Below, piece after piece: positions 8,654 to 18,072 of a stretch of 64,000 nt of DNA (within the stretch, counting starts at the first letter, position 1; each line of letters opens with the position of its first letter). The notes beneath the pieces are model-generated. The model was not told where the DNA came from, ran no database searches, and worked only from the letters and a program-made list of their open reading frames with translations. The DNA is from Planctomycetota bacterium (lineage in GTDB: Bacteria; Planctomycetota; Planctomycetia; Planctomycetales; Planctomycetaceae). A program made the position numbers and the translations under genes. The stretch spans positions 1 to 64,000 of the forward strand of contig JAEZFD010000052.1 of NCBI GenBank assembly GCA_023417655.1. Reading direction: 5' to 3'.

Positions 8654-9994
8654 ATGTTGTCGATTCAGGGCCAACGCGTTTCGTTATGTGACTCTCTCAG
8701 TCGCCGATCGTTCCTCAAGATCGGCGGGCTGGCGCTCGGTGGGCTCTCGCTCCCTCAGATGCTGCAGGCCGAGCACGCCAACCGCATCAATGGCGACGGC
8801 AAGGGAGTCATTATGATCTTCCTGCCAGGTGGGCCGCCTCATCAGGACATGTGGGACATCAAGAATCAGGCCCCTCCTGAAATTCGCGGCGAGTTCTCTT
8901 CCATCCAGACGAAAGTCCCCGGGATCGAAATCTGCGAGCACTTTCCCCGGCTCGCTTCCTGTGCTGACAAGCTGACATTCATCCGGTCAATGGTCGGAGC
9001 CACAGGCCATCACTATGCCTTTCAGTGTCTGACGGGGAATGAGGACCGAAATCAGCCCGCCGGTGGCTGGCCATCGCTGGGAAGCGTGGTTTCCAGCGTG
9101 CTAGGTCGAACGGATCCTTCCATTCCTCCTTTCGTCGGTCTCTCTCCGAAAACCGGACACGCTCCCTGGGGAGATAACGGTCAGGCAGGATTCCTCGGAC
9201 TCGCCAACGCCCCGTTCACTCCGGCGGGTGATGGAAAAGACAATCTCGTTCTCAATGGAATCACGCTCGATCGCCTGAATGATCGCCGACAGGTTCTCGC
9301 TTCCTTCGACCGTTTCCGATCATCGATCGACCACTCCGGCATGATGCAGGGAGTCGACGCCTTTCAGGAGCAGGCCTTCGGCATTCTCACTTCCAGCCGA
9401 CTCGCTGAAGCCCTCGACATCGAACAGGAGCCGATCGAAGTTCGCGAACGCTACGGCTATGGAGAAGACCGTCTGCAGGACGATGGCAGTACGCGGCTGC
9501 AGACAAACTTTCTGGTCGCCCGTCGTCTGATCGAAGCCGGTGTCCGGTGCGTGACGCTGTCATTCAGCCGTTGGGACTGGCATGACCACAACTTCAAACA
9601 GGGACGCCGCGACTTCCCGCTGCTCGACCAGTCCGTCAGTGCCCTCGTCGAAGACCTCGATCAGCGAGGCATGTTGGACGACGTCTCGGTCATCGTCTGG
9701 GGAGAATTCGGCCGCAGCCCGAAGATCAACAACGTCGCCGGTCGCGACCACTGGCCACAGGTCTCCTGCGCGTTGATGGCCGGCGGCGGCATGAAACATG
9801 GTCAGGTGATCGGAGCCACCAACCGGCTCGGGGAATACGTCACCCAGCGCCCGGTCCATTTTCAGGAAGTGTTCGCAACGCTCTATAAAGCGATGGGAAT
9901 CGACGCGACCCGCCTGACCCTGAACGACCTCCAGGGCCGTCCCCGCTTCCTGATCGACCCGAACCTGTATCGCCCCATGCCAGAACTGATTTAA
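8654..9994 (+). CDS. DUF1501 family secreted protein
   Basis: 446 residues from the ATG at 8654, which has GGAG 7 bases upstream; the ORF itself opens at 8564. The N-terminus SRRSFLKIGGLALGGLSLPQ is a Tat-type signal (RR followed by FLK). The body is a typical DUF1501 alkaline-phosphatase-superfamily-like fold: FLPGGPPHQDMWDIK near the start, FIRSMVGATGHH, WDWHDHNF, VIVWGEFGRSPKIN and GRDHWPQ. His and Asp residues in these motifs could bind metal. DUF1501 proteins are very common in planctomycetes, often beside DUF1553/DUF1549 cytochrome-type proteins. That partner is absent here, so this copy is solitary. The enzymatic activity is unknown. Confidence 0.9.
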   Translation: MLSIQGQRVSLCDSLSRRSFLKIGGLALGGLSLPQMLQAEHANRINGDGKGVIMIFLPGGPPHQDMWDIKNQAPPEIRGEFSSIQTKVPGIEICEHFPRLASCADKLTFIRSMVGATGHHYAFQCLTGNEDRNQPAGGWPSLGSVVSSVLGRTDPSIPPFVGLSPKTGHAPWGDNGQAGFLGLANAPFTPAGDGKDNLVLNGITLDRLNDRRQVLASFDRFRSSIDHSGMMQGVDAFQEQAFGILTSSRLAEALDIEQEPIEVRERYGYGEDRLQDDGSTRLQTNFLVARRLIEAGVRCVTLSFSRWDWHDHNFKQGRRDFPLLDQSVSALVEDLDQRGMLDDVSVIVWGEFGRSPKINNVAGRDHWPQVSCALMAGGGMKHGQVIGATNRLGEYVTQRPVHFQEVFATLYKAMGIDATRLTLNDLQGRPRFLIDPNLYRPMPELI

Positions 9995-10066
9995 TCGGGC
10001 GCAGGAACAAAATCGTGTCCATGCTGGTGAACAGCTTCCCTGTTTGAGATTGCTTGGATGAAAACA

Positions 10067-10111
10067 AAAGAATCCCGTTGGTGACGAGCGCTGTCACTCT
10101 CGGGATTCTTT
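10067..10111. terminator. Bidirectional terminator, copy 1
   Basis: AAAGAATCCCG (10067-10077) pairs with CGGGATTCTTT (10101-10111), with an inner GTGAC/GTCAC pair. The minus strand continues into TTTTGTTTTC, and the plus strand into TTAATA. It separates the convergent DUF1501 gene (plus) and lipoprotein gene (minus). It is duplicated at 12244. Confidence 0.85.
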
Positions 10112-10174
10112 AATAGGCAGATTGACCACCGATTTCGACTTCAACCGGATCGCCTCGAATCGTCCGGCACGGGC

Positions 10175-10513
10175 CTATTCTGGGATCTTGCTCGAGAGCG
10201 ATTCAGCAAGTTTCTTGGTAGTTGCTGGCGATTTACTCGACTCAAGTTCAGCAAAGCCCTTCTTCAGTTCCTCGACGTTGACTCCTGAGTCGGCAGGAAG
10301 CTTATCGATTTCGTCACGAATCAGGCTGACGCCGCTGTCGATCGTTCCTGACTGAGCGACGGCATCCAGCCATTGCTTGATTCGCTGCTTAGAAGTGATT
10401 GTCACCTGAGGCACGGATGACTGCTCGTACTGTTGAGTTACTTCTCCACACCCCGAAGAAGCCAGGATGAGAGCGCCGAGTAGACAGAGCGAAGTGAGTC
10501 TCTGGATTGTCAT
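10175..10513 (-). CDS. Small putative lipoprotein, copy 1
   Basis: 112 residues. The N-terminus MTIQRLTSLCLLGALILASSGCGEV has a lipobox-like SSGC (Cys 22), so it is probably processed by Lsp and anchored by a lipid. The mature part is short and helical, rich in Ser, Lys and Glu, with a conserved core TSKQRIKQWLDAVAQSGTIDSG. I know no named domain. It follows the DUF1559 gene by 171 bases on the same strand and is probably co-transcribed. Its paralogue at 12351 differs at about 16 of 112 positions by my count. It could be a partner or anchor of the pilin-like neighbour; that is inference. Confidence 0.8.
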   Translation of the reverse strand: MTIQRLTSLCLLGALILASSGCGEVTQQYEQSSVPQVTITSKQRIKQWLDAVAQSGTIDSGVSLIRDEIDKLPADSGVNVEELKKGFAELESSKSPATTKKLAESLSSKIPE

Positions 10514-10684
10514 TGAAGCGTCTTTAAGGTTGTGTGTCTGAAAAGTGAGGTGGCGCCTTCACAAGAGAAAGCGTCACCTCTGATAAAGAAGAGCCGAGTG
10601 TGAGTTCCCAATTCTGCGGCAGGACCTGAAGCCAGTAAGACTCTGGAGTGTTCCGCAAGACCGAAACGTACGAACGATCAGTTC

Positions 10685-11707
10685 TTAGAATTCTCCCAGC
10701 GGCTGTCCGTCATCGCGGGCTCCAAGACGCTGCCATGTAATCAGGTCGACGTTCGAACCGACAAATCGAACGGAGCCGTCCGCCAGAGCGACCTGCACGC
10801 CGCCGGTATGACGGCTGCGGGAAGAGACGAGACCCGACCGATCGGAACAGAGACCGAATGCAGGGCCGAATGCGCAGCTGCGATATTTCCAGTTGGGAGG
10901 AACCGCCGTGTGGAACAAGGTCTGATGCGGGTAAGGGGAGACCCAGTCTGACCCGCAGGTGCTCAATGACGCTTCAGACGGGATGCTCGACTCATTTGCA
11001 GCGCACGAGACCCCGGCGGCATCGATTTCGGATTGAGTCGGGAATGCATTGTTTGCGAATGTCGGTGTCGTCGGATTTCGAACAATGTCCGAATCGGTAA
11101 CAGAACTGTCGCTTCCATCACCCTGAAGAAGTTCTCCCAGCAGCAGCACGTTAGACGTCCCGTCGAAAATGTCACTCATCGGTGTTTCGCGTCCTTGGAC
11201 GATGACACCGTTGGTGCGCGCCCCGACCGCTGTCGCCGAGACACCGCTGTAAAGCGTCACGTTCGAGCCTGAGTTCCCGGCATAGTTATTTCCCGCGAGA
11301 CCGTTTGAAATGATGCGGTCACTGGGGCACAGGAAGACAGGAATTCGTGAACGACGGACCTGTGAATTCGTACCGTTGTCGTAAGACAAATTGAGGTCGT
11401 AATTGTTATAAAGGGCCGTCTGTTCCAGGTAGGGGAGAATCGAGAACATGGCACCATGTCCCCACCAGCTGCTTCCACCGGCGATCCCGTAGTGACCTTT
11501 CGGGAACATCTTGTACACGTCGTGATAATTGTGGAAGGCGAGGGCCAGCTGCTTCAAATTGTTTTTACACTGTGAGCGCCGTGCCGCTTCACGGGCCTGT
11601 TGAACTGCTGGTAGCAACAGGGCAATGAGCACTGCAATAATTGCGATGACGACGAGCAATTCAATCAGGGTGAATCCAACTCGGCGGCGACGATTTCGCC
11701 AGTTCAT
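10685..11707 (-). CDS. DUF1559 pilin-like protein, copy 1
   Basis: 340 residues. The type IV pilin-like N-terminus begins NRRRRVGFTLIELLVVIAI: a prepilin peptidase site after the Gly, Glu at +5, and a hydrophobic helix to about residue 35. DUF1559 signatures follow: AREAARRSQCKNNLKQLALAFHNYHD, LPYLEQTALYNNY, a PVFLCPSD motif and, near the C-terminus, SRHTGGVQVALADGSVRF. The start at 11707 is chosen over the longer ORF because AAGGA lies 7 bases upstream and the peptide begins MNWRN. DUF1559 proteins form large families in planctomycetes; they are probably exported pseudopilins, of unproven function. It is the first gene of the repeated two-gene unit. Confidence 0.93.
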   Translation of the reverse strand: MNWRNRRRRVGFTLIELLVVIAIIAVLIALLLPAVQQAREAARRSQCKNNLKQLALAFHNYHDVYKMFPKGHYGIAGGSSWWGHGAMFSILPYLEQTALYNNYDLNLSYDNGTNSQVRRSRIPVFLCPSDRIISNGLAGNNYAGNSGSNVTLYSGVSATAVGARTNGVIVQGRETPMSDIFDGTSNVLLLGELLQGDGSDSSVTDSDIVRNPTTPTFANNAFPTQSEIDAAGVSCAANESSIPSEASLSTCGSDWVSPYPHQTLFHTAVPPNWKYRSCAFGPAFGLCSDRSGLVSSRSRHTGGVQVALADGSVRFVGSNVDLITWQRLGARDDGQPLGEF

Positions 11708-12164
11708 GAATCTGTCCTTAAGTTGAAGAAAAAGAGCGAAGCAAACGGTGTTGGGAATAACAATGCTTTCTGATGAATGCATGTTGGATGAGGGAAAATT
11801 GGACAGTCAGCATCAAAGAAGGAGGCGACATTCTGAATTCGCTCGGTGGTTGCAGTCAGTCAAGTCGTTGGGCAAGTAGACTCCCGTCCCTCTCGCAATC
11901 GAATCGGATAGGGCTCGTCGACGGGCTCGTCGTCTCCGCTACGTAAGCGGCTCTCACAGGCATAAATACGCAACCATAAAAAATTACTTACTCCACTCAG
12001 CTTACATCAACTTCTTTTCATTCGTCAATAAATTGTTTTCATTCGATAAACTACCTGTGCGCGCCGAGACATCAGCTTGCATGATCCTTTGGCGAAACGC
12101 TCTTTCGTAAACAGGCACAAACGCTTACACCAAAACAAATTACCACATCAGTCTAGTTCGCCCA
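11708..12164. other. Upstream region of duplicated unit 1
   Basis: It contains a promoter-like pair shared with the second copy, an AT-rich stretch (about 11960-12050), and about 90 bases (12071-12164) that belong to neither repeat. No ORF was seen. Confidence 0.55.
11999..12028 (-). promoter_or_regulatory. Promoter-like pair upstream of DUF1559 copy 1
   Basis: On the minus strand TTGACG (12028-12023) is followed after 18 bases by TAAGCT (12004-11999). The same arrangement, TTGACG-18-TAAAGT, is kept at the same place in copy 2 although the bases around it have diverged. This supports a sigma-70-type promoter about 290 bases upstream of the start. Confidence 0.45.
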
Positions 12165-12243
12165 CAGGAACGCAATTGTGTCTGCTCTGCCGGACAGGTT
12201 CGTGAACAGTGGTCTCTGTTTTAAATGGCTTGGATGAAAACAA

Positions 12244-12286
12244 AAGAATCCCGTCGGTGACGAGCGCTGTCACCTTCGGGATTCTT
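12244..12286 (-). terminator. Terminator, copy 2
   Basis: AAGAATCCCG (12244-12253) pairs with CGGGATTCTT (12277-12286), with an inner GGTGAC/GTCACC pair. The minus strand continues into TTTTGTTTTC. It closes the second lipoprotein gene. Confidence 0.8.
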
Positions 12287-12350
12287 CGTTCGGTGGATGA
12301 ACCACCGAATTTTCAGTCAGGCTGCTTGCCTGGATTTCGACGGAGCGTCT

Positions 12351-12689
12351 CTACTCCGGAATCTTGCTGGAGAGCGTCTCAGCCAGCTTCTTGGTCGCTC
12401 CCGGCGATTTGCTCGACTCAAGTTCCGCAATGCCCTTCTTCAGATCTTCGACGTTCACACCAGAGTCGGCAGGAAGCTTGTCGACTTCGTCACGAATCAG
12501 GCTGATACCGCTGTCGATCGTTCCTGACTGAGCGACACCATCCAGCCATTGCTTGATTCGCTGCTTGGAAGTGATCGTCACATTTGGAGCGGCAGAGGTT
12601 TCGTACTGCTGCTTCACTTCTCCACATCCCGATGAGGCGAGGACGAGAGCGCCGAGCAGACAGAGAGTAGAGAGTCTCTGAATTGTCAT
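12351..12689 (-). CDS. Small putative lipoprotein, copy 2
   Basis: 112 residues, with lipobox-like SSGC (Cys 22) as in copy 1. The conserved core TSKQRIKQWLDGVAQSGTIDSG and the tail LSSKIPE are shared. Changes cluster just after the Cys (about residues 31-36). This suggests a flexible linker under little constraint, with the helical core conserved. It lies 131 bases downstream of the second DUF1559 gene, probably in one transcript. No named domain is known to me. Confidence 0.8.
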   Translation of the reverse strand: MTIQRLSTLCLLGALVLASSGCGEVKQQYETSAAPNVTITSKQRIKQWLDGVAQSGTIDSGISLIRDEVDKLPADSGVNVEDLKKGIAELESSKSPGATKKLAETLSSKIPE

Positions 12690-12820
12690 GGAAAATGTCT
12701 TTAACGTTGTGTGTCTGAAAAGTGAGGTGACGCTCTCACAAGAGAAAGCGTCACCTTTGATTGAGAGAACCGTTTTTTCGTGTTCCGGGAGACGAGAGAG
12801 CTCGATAAAGCTGTCTTCTC

Positions 12821-13843
<1,023 letters not shown>

Positions 13844-14586
13844 GAAAGTGTCCTTACGTTGAAGAAAAATCACTGCAAAAGTTTCGGAGATAAAGATGCT
13901 TCCTGATGACCGTGCGTCCTCATGACGGAAGGTGGCAGACAGCATCGCGGAAGGAAGACGACATCCGTATCCGCTCTGTCAGAGCAGAGCGCATCAACGG
14001 TTGTCGTGCATACATGGCTTCGTGAATGGTGGAAGGGAGATCGTTGGGAAAGTGAGATGCTTGCGCGATCAAACTGCCATCGATCTCGCGATCAACTGGG
14101 AATAATTGATTCCCTCGGCGGGCATTGGTGGGTGTGTGGTCTTCCCTCTGCGAACGGCCTGAATGCCGGCTGTTCTTCCACTGCTGAGAGAAATGACCCA
14201 AACCCAAACTTTACATCTCTTGCGATCCATTCGTCAACGAATCGCTCCTATTCGATGTATATTGTTGTGCGCGCCTGGCACATTCCATCGCCCAAATTCA
14301 GCGTGCCGCCACCTCCAGAAATCCAACACAAACCATTTCCGCATCAACTGTTAAGACACAACAGAACACAAAATCGCTCGAATACAAGTGTGGTGTAGGT
14401 GTGCTTGGACAGAGGAGGAGTCGAAGCCGCTGTAGGTGGAGAACGCGGCCCAGTGAGCGAATTTCTGAGGAGAGAGGACTTGCCGGTTGAGCAATGCGCA
14501 CGGGAGGCTAGACGCCACCGATGTCCCTGCAAATCCCCAGCGCATCGGCTCAACTCACCGGCTCAGGATCAAGCTGAATATCAAAC
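13844..14586. other. Upstream region of duplicated unit 2 and spacer
   Basis: It holds the copy 2 leader and promoter-like pair up to about 14281. Then about 300 bases follow before the double-YdcF gene end, with no gene I can support; overlapping small ORFs on both strands look random. Confidence 0.5.
14208..14237 (-). promoter_or_regulatory. Promoter-like pair upstream of DUF1559 copy 2
   Basis: On the minus strand TTGACG (14237-14232), 18 bases, then TAAAGT (14213-14208). The spacing matches copy 1 exactly, and the base before each -10-like hexamer is the same, giving a shared GATGTAA. Confidence 0.45.
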
Positions 14587-16107
14587 TCAGTATGCAGTTC
14601 CGTTCCCGGCCGCGACCCGCTGGGTCTGAGCGACACGTGCAGCCTGCCGACGTCGGCGGCGCACACGCAACAACATCAGGAGGCTGATCATCAGGATGAT
14701 GGCCAGGCCGATCCAAATCGCTCCGTCACCGTATTGAATCCAGTAAAGAAGGAGCTTCACGTACTCTGACAGAATCAGGAAGGTGCCCGTCTGACTTTTC
14801 CACCAGTCTTCAGGGCCAAAGCCATCTGTCGGTACGGAGAGAAAGACGAATCGACGGATCGCATCTCCGTAAACATTTTCCAGCGCGATGCGAGCACGAC
14901 GGGTGTGATAAAAACTCGTGACAACCGCGATTTTGGCCTCGGGGAGATCCTTCAGAAATTCAACCGCAACTCGGGCATCGTCGACCGTGCTGTCACTCTC
15001 ACCCGGCAGGATGATGATCTTATCTTCAGGAACCTGCTGCAGCAGGCAGATCTTTCGAATCACTTCATGGTTCGGCGGAATGATGTTGTCCAGTTCCTGC
15101 GGAGATGGCCTATTTCTTGGAATGAGAATCGCTTTCGCGAGCCCCGCATTCACCATCGCCGCCGCGGCAAACGGTCGCGTGTTCTGATCACCAGGCAGAA
15201 TCAGGATATAGTCCACGGGTACAGGCGAATCGCCGCGCTCGAGCCAGTTCGCCAGACCGGGAAGCCACCCTCCGGGACGCTGCACTTCCAGTTGTCTGCC
15301 GGGATTTTCTGCGATCTTCTTCAGTTCCACCTCGTACTCGGCAGGATCCCAGCGAACCTCTTTGAGCTCCTGAGTTCCCCCCCTCCACCAACTGTCGCAC
15401 AGCTGCAGCCATGCGAAGATAACGGTTCGAATTCCGCTCCGCGTTGTCCACCAGTCCTCTGGCGCATAGCGCCGATCAGGCAAACCATGAACTGTGGTTC
15501 TCTCGCTCAGATCCGACAGCCCTCGGCGGAATTCACCGCTGACCTGACGGGAACGAAATTCGTCACAGACAAGACAGATCGTCTCTTCCGGATGCTTTTC
15601 CAGCCACCACCTCAGTCGAATCGCTGCACTCGTGGGAGCGTCCATCTCGACCGGAATGATCTCAGCACCGTCTTCGGGAATCCCCCGACGTTCCAATTCC
15701 TGCTTGAACTGGGCAACGTCAGTCTGAACAAGCCCTAGCCGCTGCAGGCGGTCAGGCTCCGACTGGATCAGCAGGATTTTTCGCTCGGGATTCTCCCGAT
15801 GAACCTTCGCCGCGAGGTCATAGTTGCCATCCGCATCCCGCCACAGCAGAAGCGCCCCTGTCTCCGGCAACGGCTGACTGCGCACGAGCCCTTTGCCAAT
15901 GGCTGTCAGCACCTGCTCATGAAAACTGATCAGCGCAACGAGCAGGATAAGGGCTGTAACCCAGATCCATCGTCGGCGTCGACGGGGATGTCGCGGAAGA
16001 TCCAGATTGATCTTCTCAGTTGATGATGCATCCTGATCGACCATGCCCGCCCCGGATTCTTCCTCAGTCAGCATGTCGACTTGCTGACACAGAATGAAGA
16101 GATTCAT
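14587..16107 (-). CDS. Membrane protein with two YdcF/DUF218-like domains
   Basis: 506 residues. A basic stretch (HPRRRRRW) and a membrane helix (about 48-62) lead to a first half (80-275) and a second half (about 290-455), then a C-terminal membrane helix (about 465-485) and a basic tail. The second half is a standard DUF218/YdcF-SanA-ElyC domain: VDYILILPGD near its start, ILPGESDSTVDDARVAVEFL and AVVTSFYHTRRARIAL. The first half is a degenerate copy. Both end with a PEDWW motif (APEDWWTTRSG and GPEDWWKSQTG). E. coli relatives act on cell-envelope lipid carriers or barrier function. Starts at 16074 or 16044 are possible, as no SD decides. It lies 125 bases after the second exbD on the same strand. 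Confidence 0.8.
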   Translation of the reverse strand: MNLFILCQQVDMLTEEESGAGMVDQDASSTEKINLDLPRHPRRRRRWIWVTALILLVALISFHEQVLTAIGKGLVRSQPLPETGALLLWRDADGNYDLAAKVHRENPERKILLIQSEPDRLQRLGLVQTDVAQFKQELERRGIPEDGAEIIPVEMDAPTSAAIRLRWWLEKHPEETICLVCDEFRSRQVSGEFRRGLSDLSERTTVHGLPDRRYAPEDWWTTRSGIRTVIFAWLQLCDSWWRGGTQELKEVRWDPAEYEVELKKIAENPGRQLEVQRPGGWLPGLANWLERGDSPVPVDYILILPGDQNTRPFAAAAMVNAGLAKAILIPRNRPSPQELDNIIPPNHEVIRKICLLQQVPEDKIIILPGESDSTVDDARVAVEFLKDLPEAKIAVVTSFYHTRRARIALENVYGDAIRRFVFLSVPTDGFGPEDWWKSQTGTFLILSEYVKLLLYWIQYGDGAIWIGLAIILMISLLMLLRVRRRRRQAARVAQTQRVAAGNGTAY

Positions 16108-16232
16108 TTCATGCAGAACTGTGCTGCCTTGCGATTTTCACTTGCGAAGGACGCCGCGCTCTGCCAGAGAGATTATCGCAAAACTGGGCAGCCTCACCAT
16201 CCAGTCACCCCGTTGAATGACTGCTTGTCGCG

Positions 16233-16685
16233 TCAGGGGCTGGGTTCTGCGGCAAATTGAATGGTTTCAAAACCGGCGGCATGGCATGTGTCATAAAGCG
16301 TGACGACATCTCCCAGCGGGACTTCAGGCCCGATATCGAAAATGATCGGATTCGTCGTATCAAGTTCGGCGAGCGCCTTGAGCTGTGGTTTCAGCTCCTG
16401 AATCTGGGGATAGACAGTTCCATTCATGTCGACGGAAGTTTGCTGCGACTGCGCATCACGTTGGACTTTCAACCAGATCTCAACTTTCGGGGCCTCGTTG
16501 CCTGCCGGGACTGCGTTCTCGTGCTCAACTAATCCCGTCTTTGACAAAGGAGCCGGCAATAGCAATGCCATCTGTCCCGTCCCCGAGGTCACGACAAAGA
16601 ACATCAGCAGGAAGAGAACGACGTCAATCATCGACGTCATGGCGCCGAATTCATGGTTGCGATGCTGTCCGGATGGGAGTTTCAT
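16233..16685 (-). CDS. ExbD/TolR-type protein 2
   Basis: 150 residues. A cytoplasmic start is followed by one membrane helix (about 17-33, MIDVVLFLLMFFVVT) with the essential Asp of ExbD/TolR (Asp 21). The periplasmic part ends with the peptidoglycan-binding-like fold (GPEVPLGDVVTLYDTCHAAGF). ExbD and ExbB form the proton channel that powers TonB- or Tol-type proteins. The start codon overlaps the previous exbD stop by ATGA, so the two are translationally coupled. The two ExbD proteins are clearly different in sequence, suggesting a mixed ExbD pair. Confidence 0.9.
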   Translation of the reverse strand: MKLPSGQHRNHEFGAMTSMIDVVLFLLMFFVVTSGTGQMALLLPAPLSKTGLVEHENAVPAGNEAPKVEIWLKVQRDAQSQQTSVDMNGTVYPQIQELKPQLKALAELDTTNPIIFDIGPEVPLGDVVTLYDTCHAAGFETIQFAAEPSP

Positions 16686-17116
16686 GGTGCTGCCCCCTCA
16701 GCGTTACTGTCCTGCAGAACATCAAACCCGAAGTTGGTGACGCCCATCTTTGCACAGGCCAGCATGATTGGCTCGATGGTACTGAACGGCGCCTGACGGT
16801 CTCCCTGCACGCGGACCCAGAGTTCTTCCCCGGCGAGCACCTGTGACTGCTGAATCATCTCCTGAATCTCATCAGTGGTGACCGGCTGGCCGGCGACGCG
16901 GTATCCGCCATCGCTCATCACACGGATGACAATCCGGTGCGGCGGATCGTCCGGCTTCCCCCGACTCGCGATTGGGAGATCGATTCCCTCAGCAGGTTGT
17001 CCCTGACTGAAGTGCGAGATCACCAGAAAGAAGATCACCAGATTGAACACGACGTCGATCAACGGCGTCAGATTCACCTGTGTGAGGAGTCTGCGATTAG
17101 ACTGGGGGAGTCGCAT
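16682..17116 (-). CDS. ExbD/TolR-type protein 1
   Basis: 144 residues from the ATG at 17116; a TTG at 17128 is an alternative and no SD decides. One membrane helix (about 17-36, TPLIDVVFNLVIFFLVISHF) has the channel Asp (Asp 21) after the classic NLTPLIDV motif. The periplasmic domain reads IVIRVMSDGGYRVAGQPVTTDEIQEM and ends with a TolR-like IEPIMLACAKMGVTNFGFDV. It lies 42 bases after exbB and overlaps the next exbD, so it is part of the same operon. Confidence 0.9.
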   Translation of the reverse strand: MRLPQSNRRLLTQVNLTPLIDVVFNLVIFFLVISHFSQGQPAEGIDLPIASRGKPDDPPHRIVIRVMSDGGYRVAGQPVTTDEIQEMIQQSQVLAGEELWVRVQGDRQAPFSTIEPIMLACAKMGVTNFGFDVLQDSNAEGAAP

Positions 17117-17158
17117 GGGAATCAGCAAAAAGAGAGCGAACCATCAACCGTGAGGAAC

Positions 17159-17914
17159 TCAGACTCGAGGCCGCGCTGACTCCGCAGGGAGATCGGGCTT
17201 CTTTCGCTTCCGCTGAGTGGCGACGAGCCGCTCAGACAACAGTGCGGCTTCCGCGACGAACTCGTCGGTCCGATTGCGGAACCACGCATGCGCGGACATC
17301 GCCGGGATCGCAACGACCAGACCGAACAGTGTCGTGACCAGTGCTTCTGAGATCGAAGGGGCAAAATCGCTGGGGCTCGGGTTGGCTTTTTCGGCGAATT
17401 CAGCAAAGGCCTGAATCATCCCCCAGACCGTTCCTGTCAGTCCCATCATTGGAGCCACTGCTCCAATCACCGAGAGATAATCCACCTTTCGAGCCAGTCT
17501 TGCCGCGAACTCCTGAGCGGTGTCTTCCATCGCCTTTTCAGCGGCTTCATAGCCATATTGCAGCGACTGCAATCCGGCGAGGGTGATCGCCGACAGCAGA
17601 CAGGGACGCTGGCGGCAGGTCTGTTCCGCCTGAGCCAGTTGCCCGGAGGTCAGTTGTTTCTGCAGATCGATCGCGAGCATCTGGGGAAGAAGCGTTTCCC
17701 GGCGGATACTCAGCAAATGCTCGATCATCATCGCGACCATGGCAACACTGAGTGCCATCGTGAGATACCCGATCAGCCCTCCGGCATGCAGCAGCGCGCG
17801 AGGGTTCAGTCGGCCTCCTTCGAAGACGCCTCCCGCAGCAAAGACTGACTGCGGCGCGGCCGCGACCAGCGACACAACGATGATCAATAGCAGCCAACGA
17901 CGAAGTGAACTCAA
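17159..17914 (-). CDS. ExbB/TolQ/MotA-type proton channel protein
   Basis: 251 residues from a TTG start at 17914 that has AGGGAGG five bases upstream. The longer ORF to 18001 would add 29 residues without a good SD. A signal-peptide-like first helix (RRWLLLIIVVSLVAAA) is followed by a TM near 42-62 and the MotA/TolQ/ExbB domain. That domain has a cytoplasmic loop with EQTCRQRPCLLSAITLAGLQ, then the conserved LSVIGAVAPMMGLTGTVWGMIQAF and SEALVTTLFGLVVAIPAM helices. An extra N-terminal signal segment is known in some ExbB groups. It sits between the TPR gene and two exbD genes. Confidence 0.92.
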   Translation of the reverse strand: MSSLRRWLLLIIVVSLVAAAPQSVFAAGGVFEGGRLNPRALLHAGGLIGYLTMALSVAMVAMMIEHLLSIRRETLLPQMLAIDLQKQLTSGQLAQAEQTCRQRPCLLSAITLAGLQSLQYGYEAAEKAMEDTAQEFAARLARKVDYLSVIGAVAPMMGLTGTVWGMIQAFAEFAEKANPSPSDFAPSISEALVTTLFGLVVAIPAMSAHAWFRNRTDEFVAEAALLSERLVATQRKRKKPDLPAESARPRV

Positions 17915-18072
17915 GTGATCCTCCCTGAACCAGCCTTCATTCCGCAGAACCGCCTGCTCTTTGGAATTACTCTCAATTTCATGCACGAACGTCCGCCGCA
18001 CGATTCATCGTCACCATACCTGTGTCGACGAACCGCTTCCCCAGCAAGTGTCATCTCTGGGGCATGTTGCCT

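Larger units (their letters stand above)
10002..12070 (-). repeat. Tandem duplication, copy 1 (DUF1559 + lipoprotein unit)
   Basis: This block matches 12165-14281 in gene content, order, terminator hairpin, both proteins and the upstream promoter-like stretch. The left edge is marked by CAGGAAC followed by a GTGTC-type match; the right edge by GTGCGCGCC. The two coding sequences in each copy have equal lengths, so no indels occur inside genes. Edges were set by eye and may be off by tens of bases. Confidence 0.85.
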
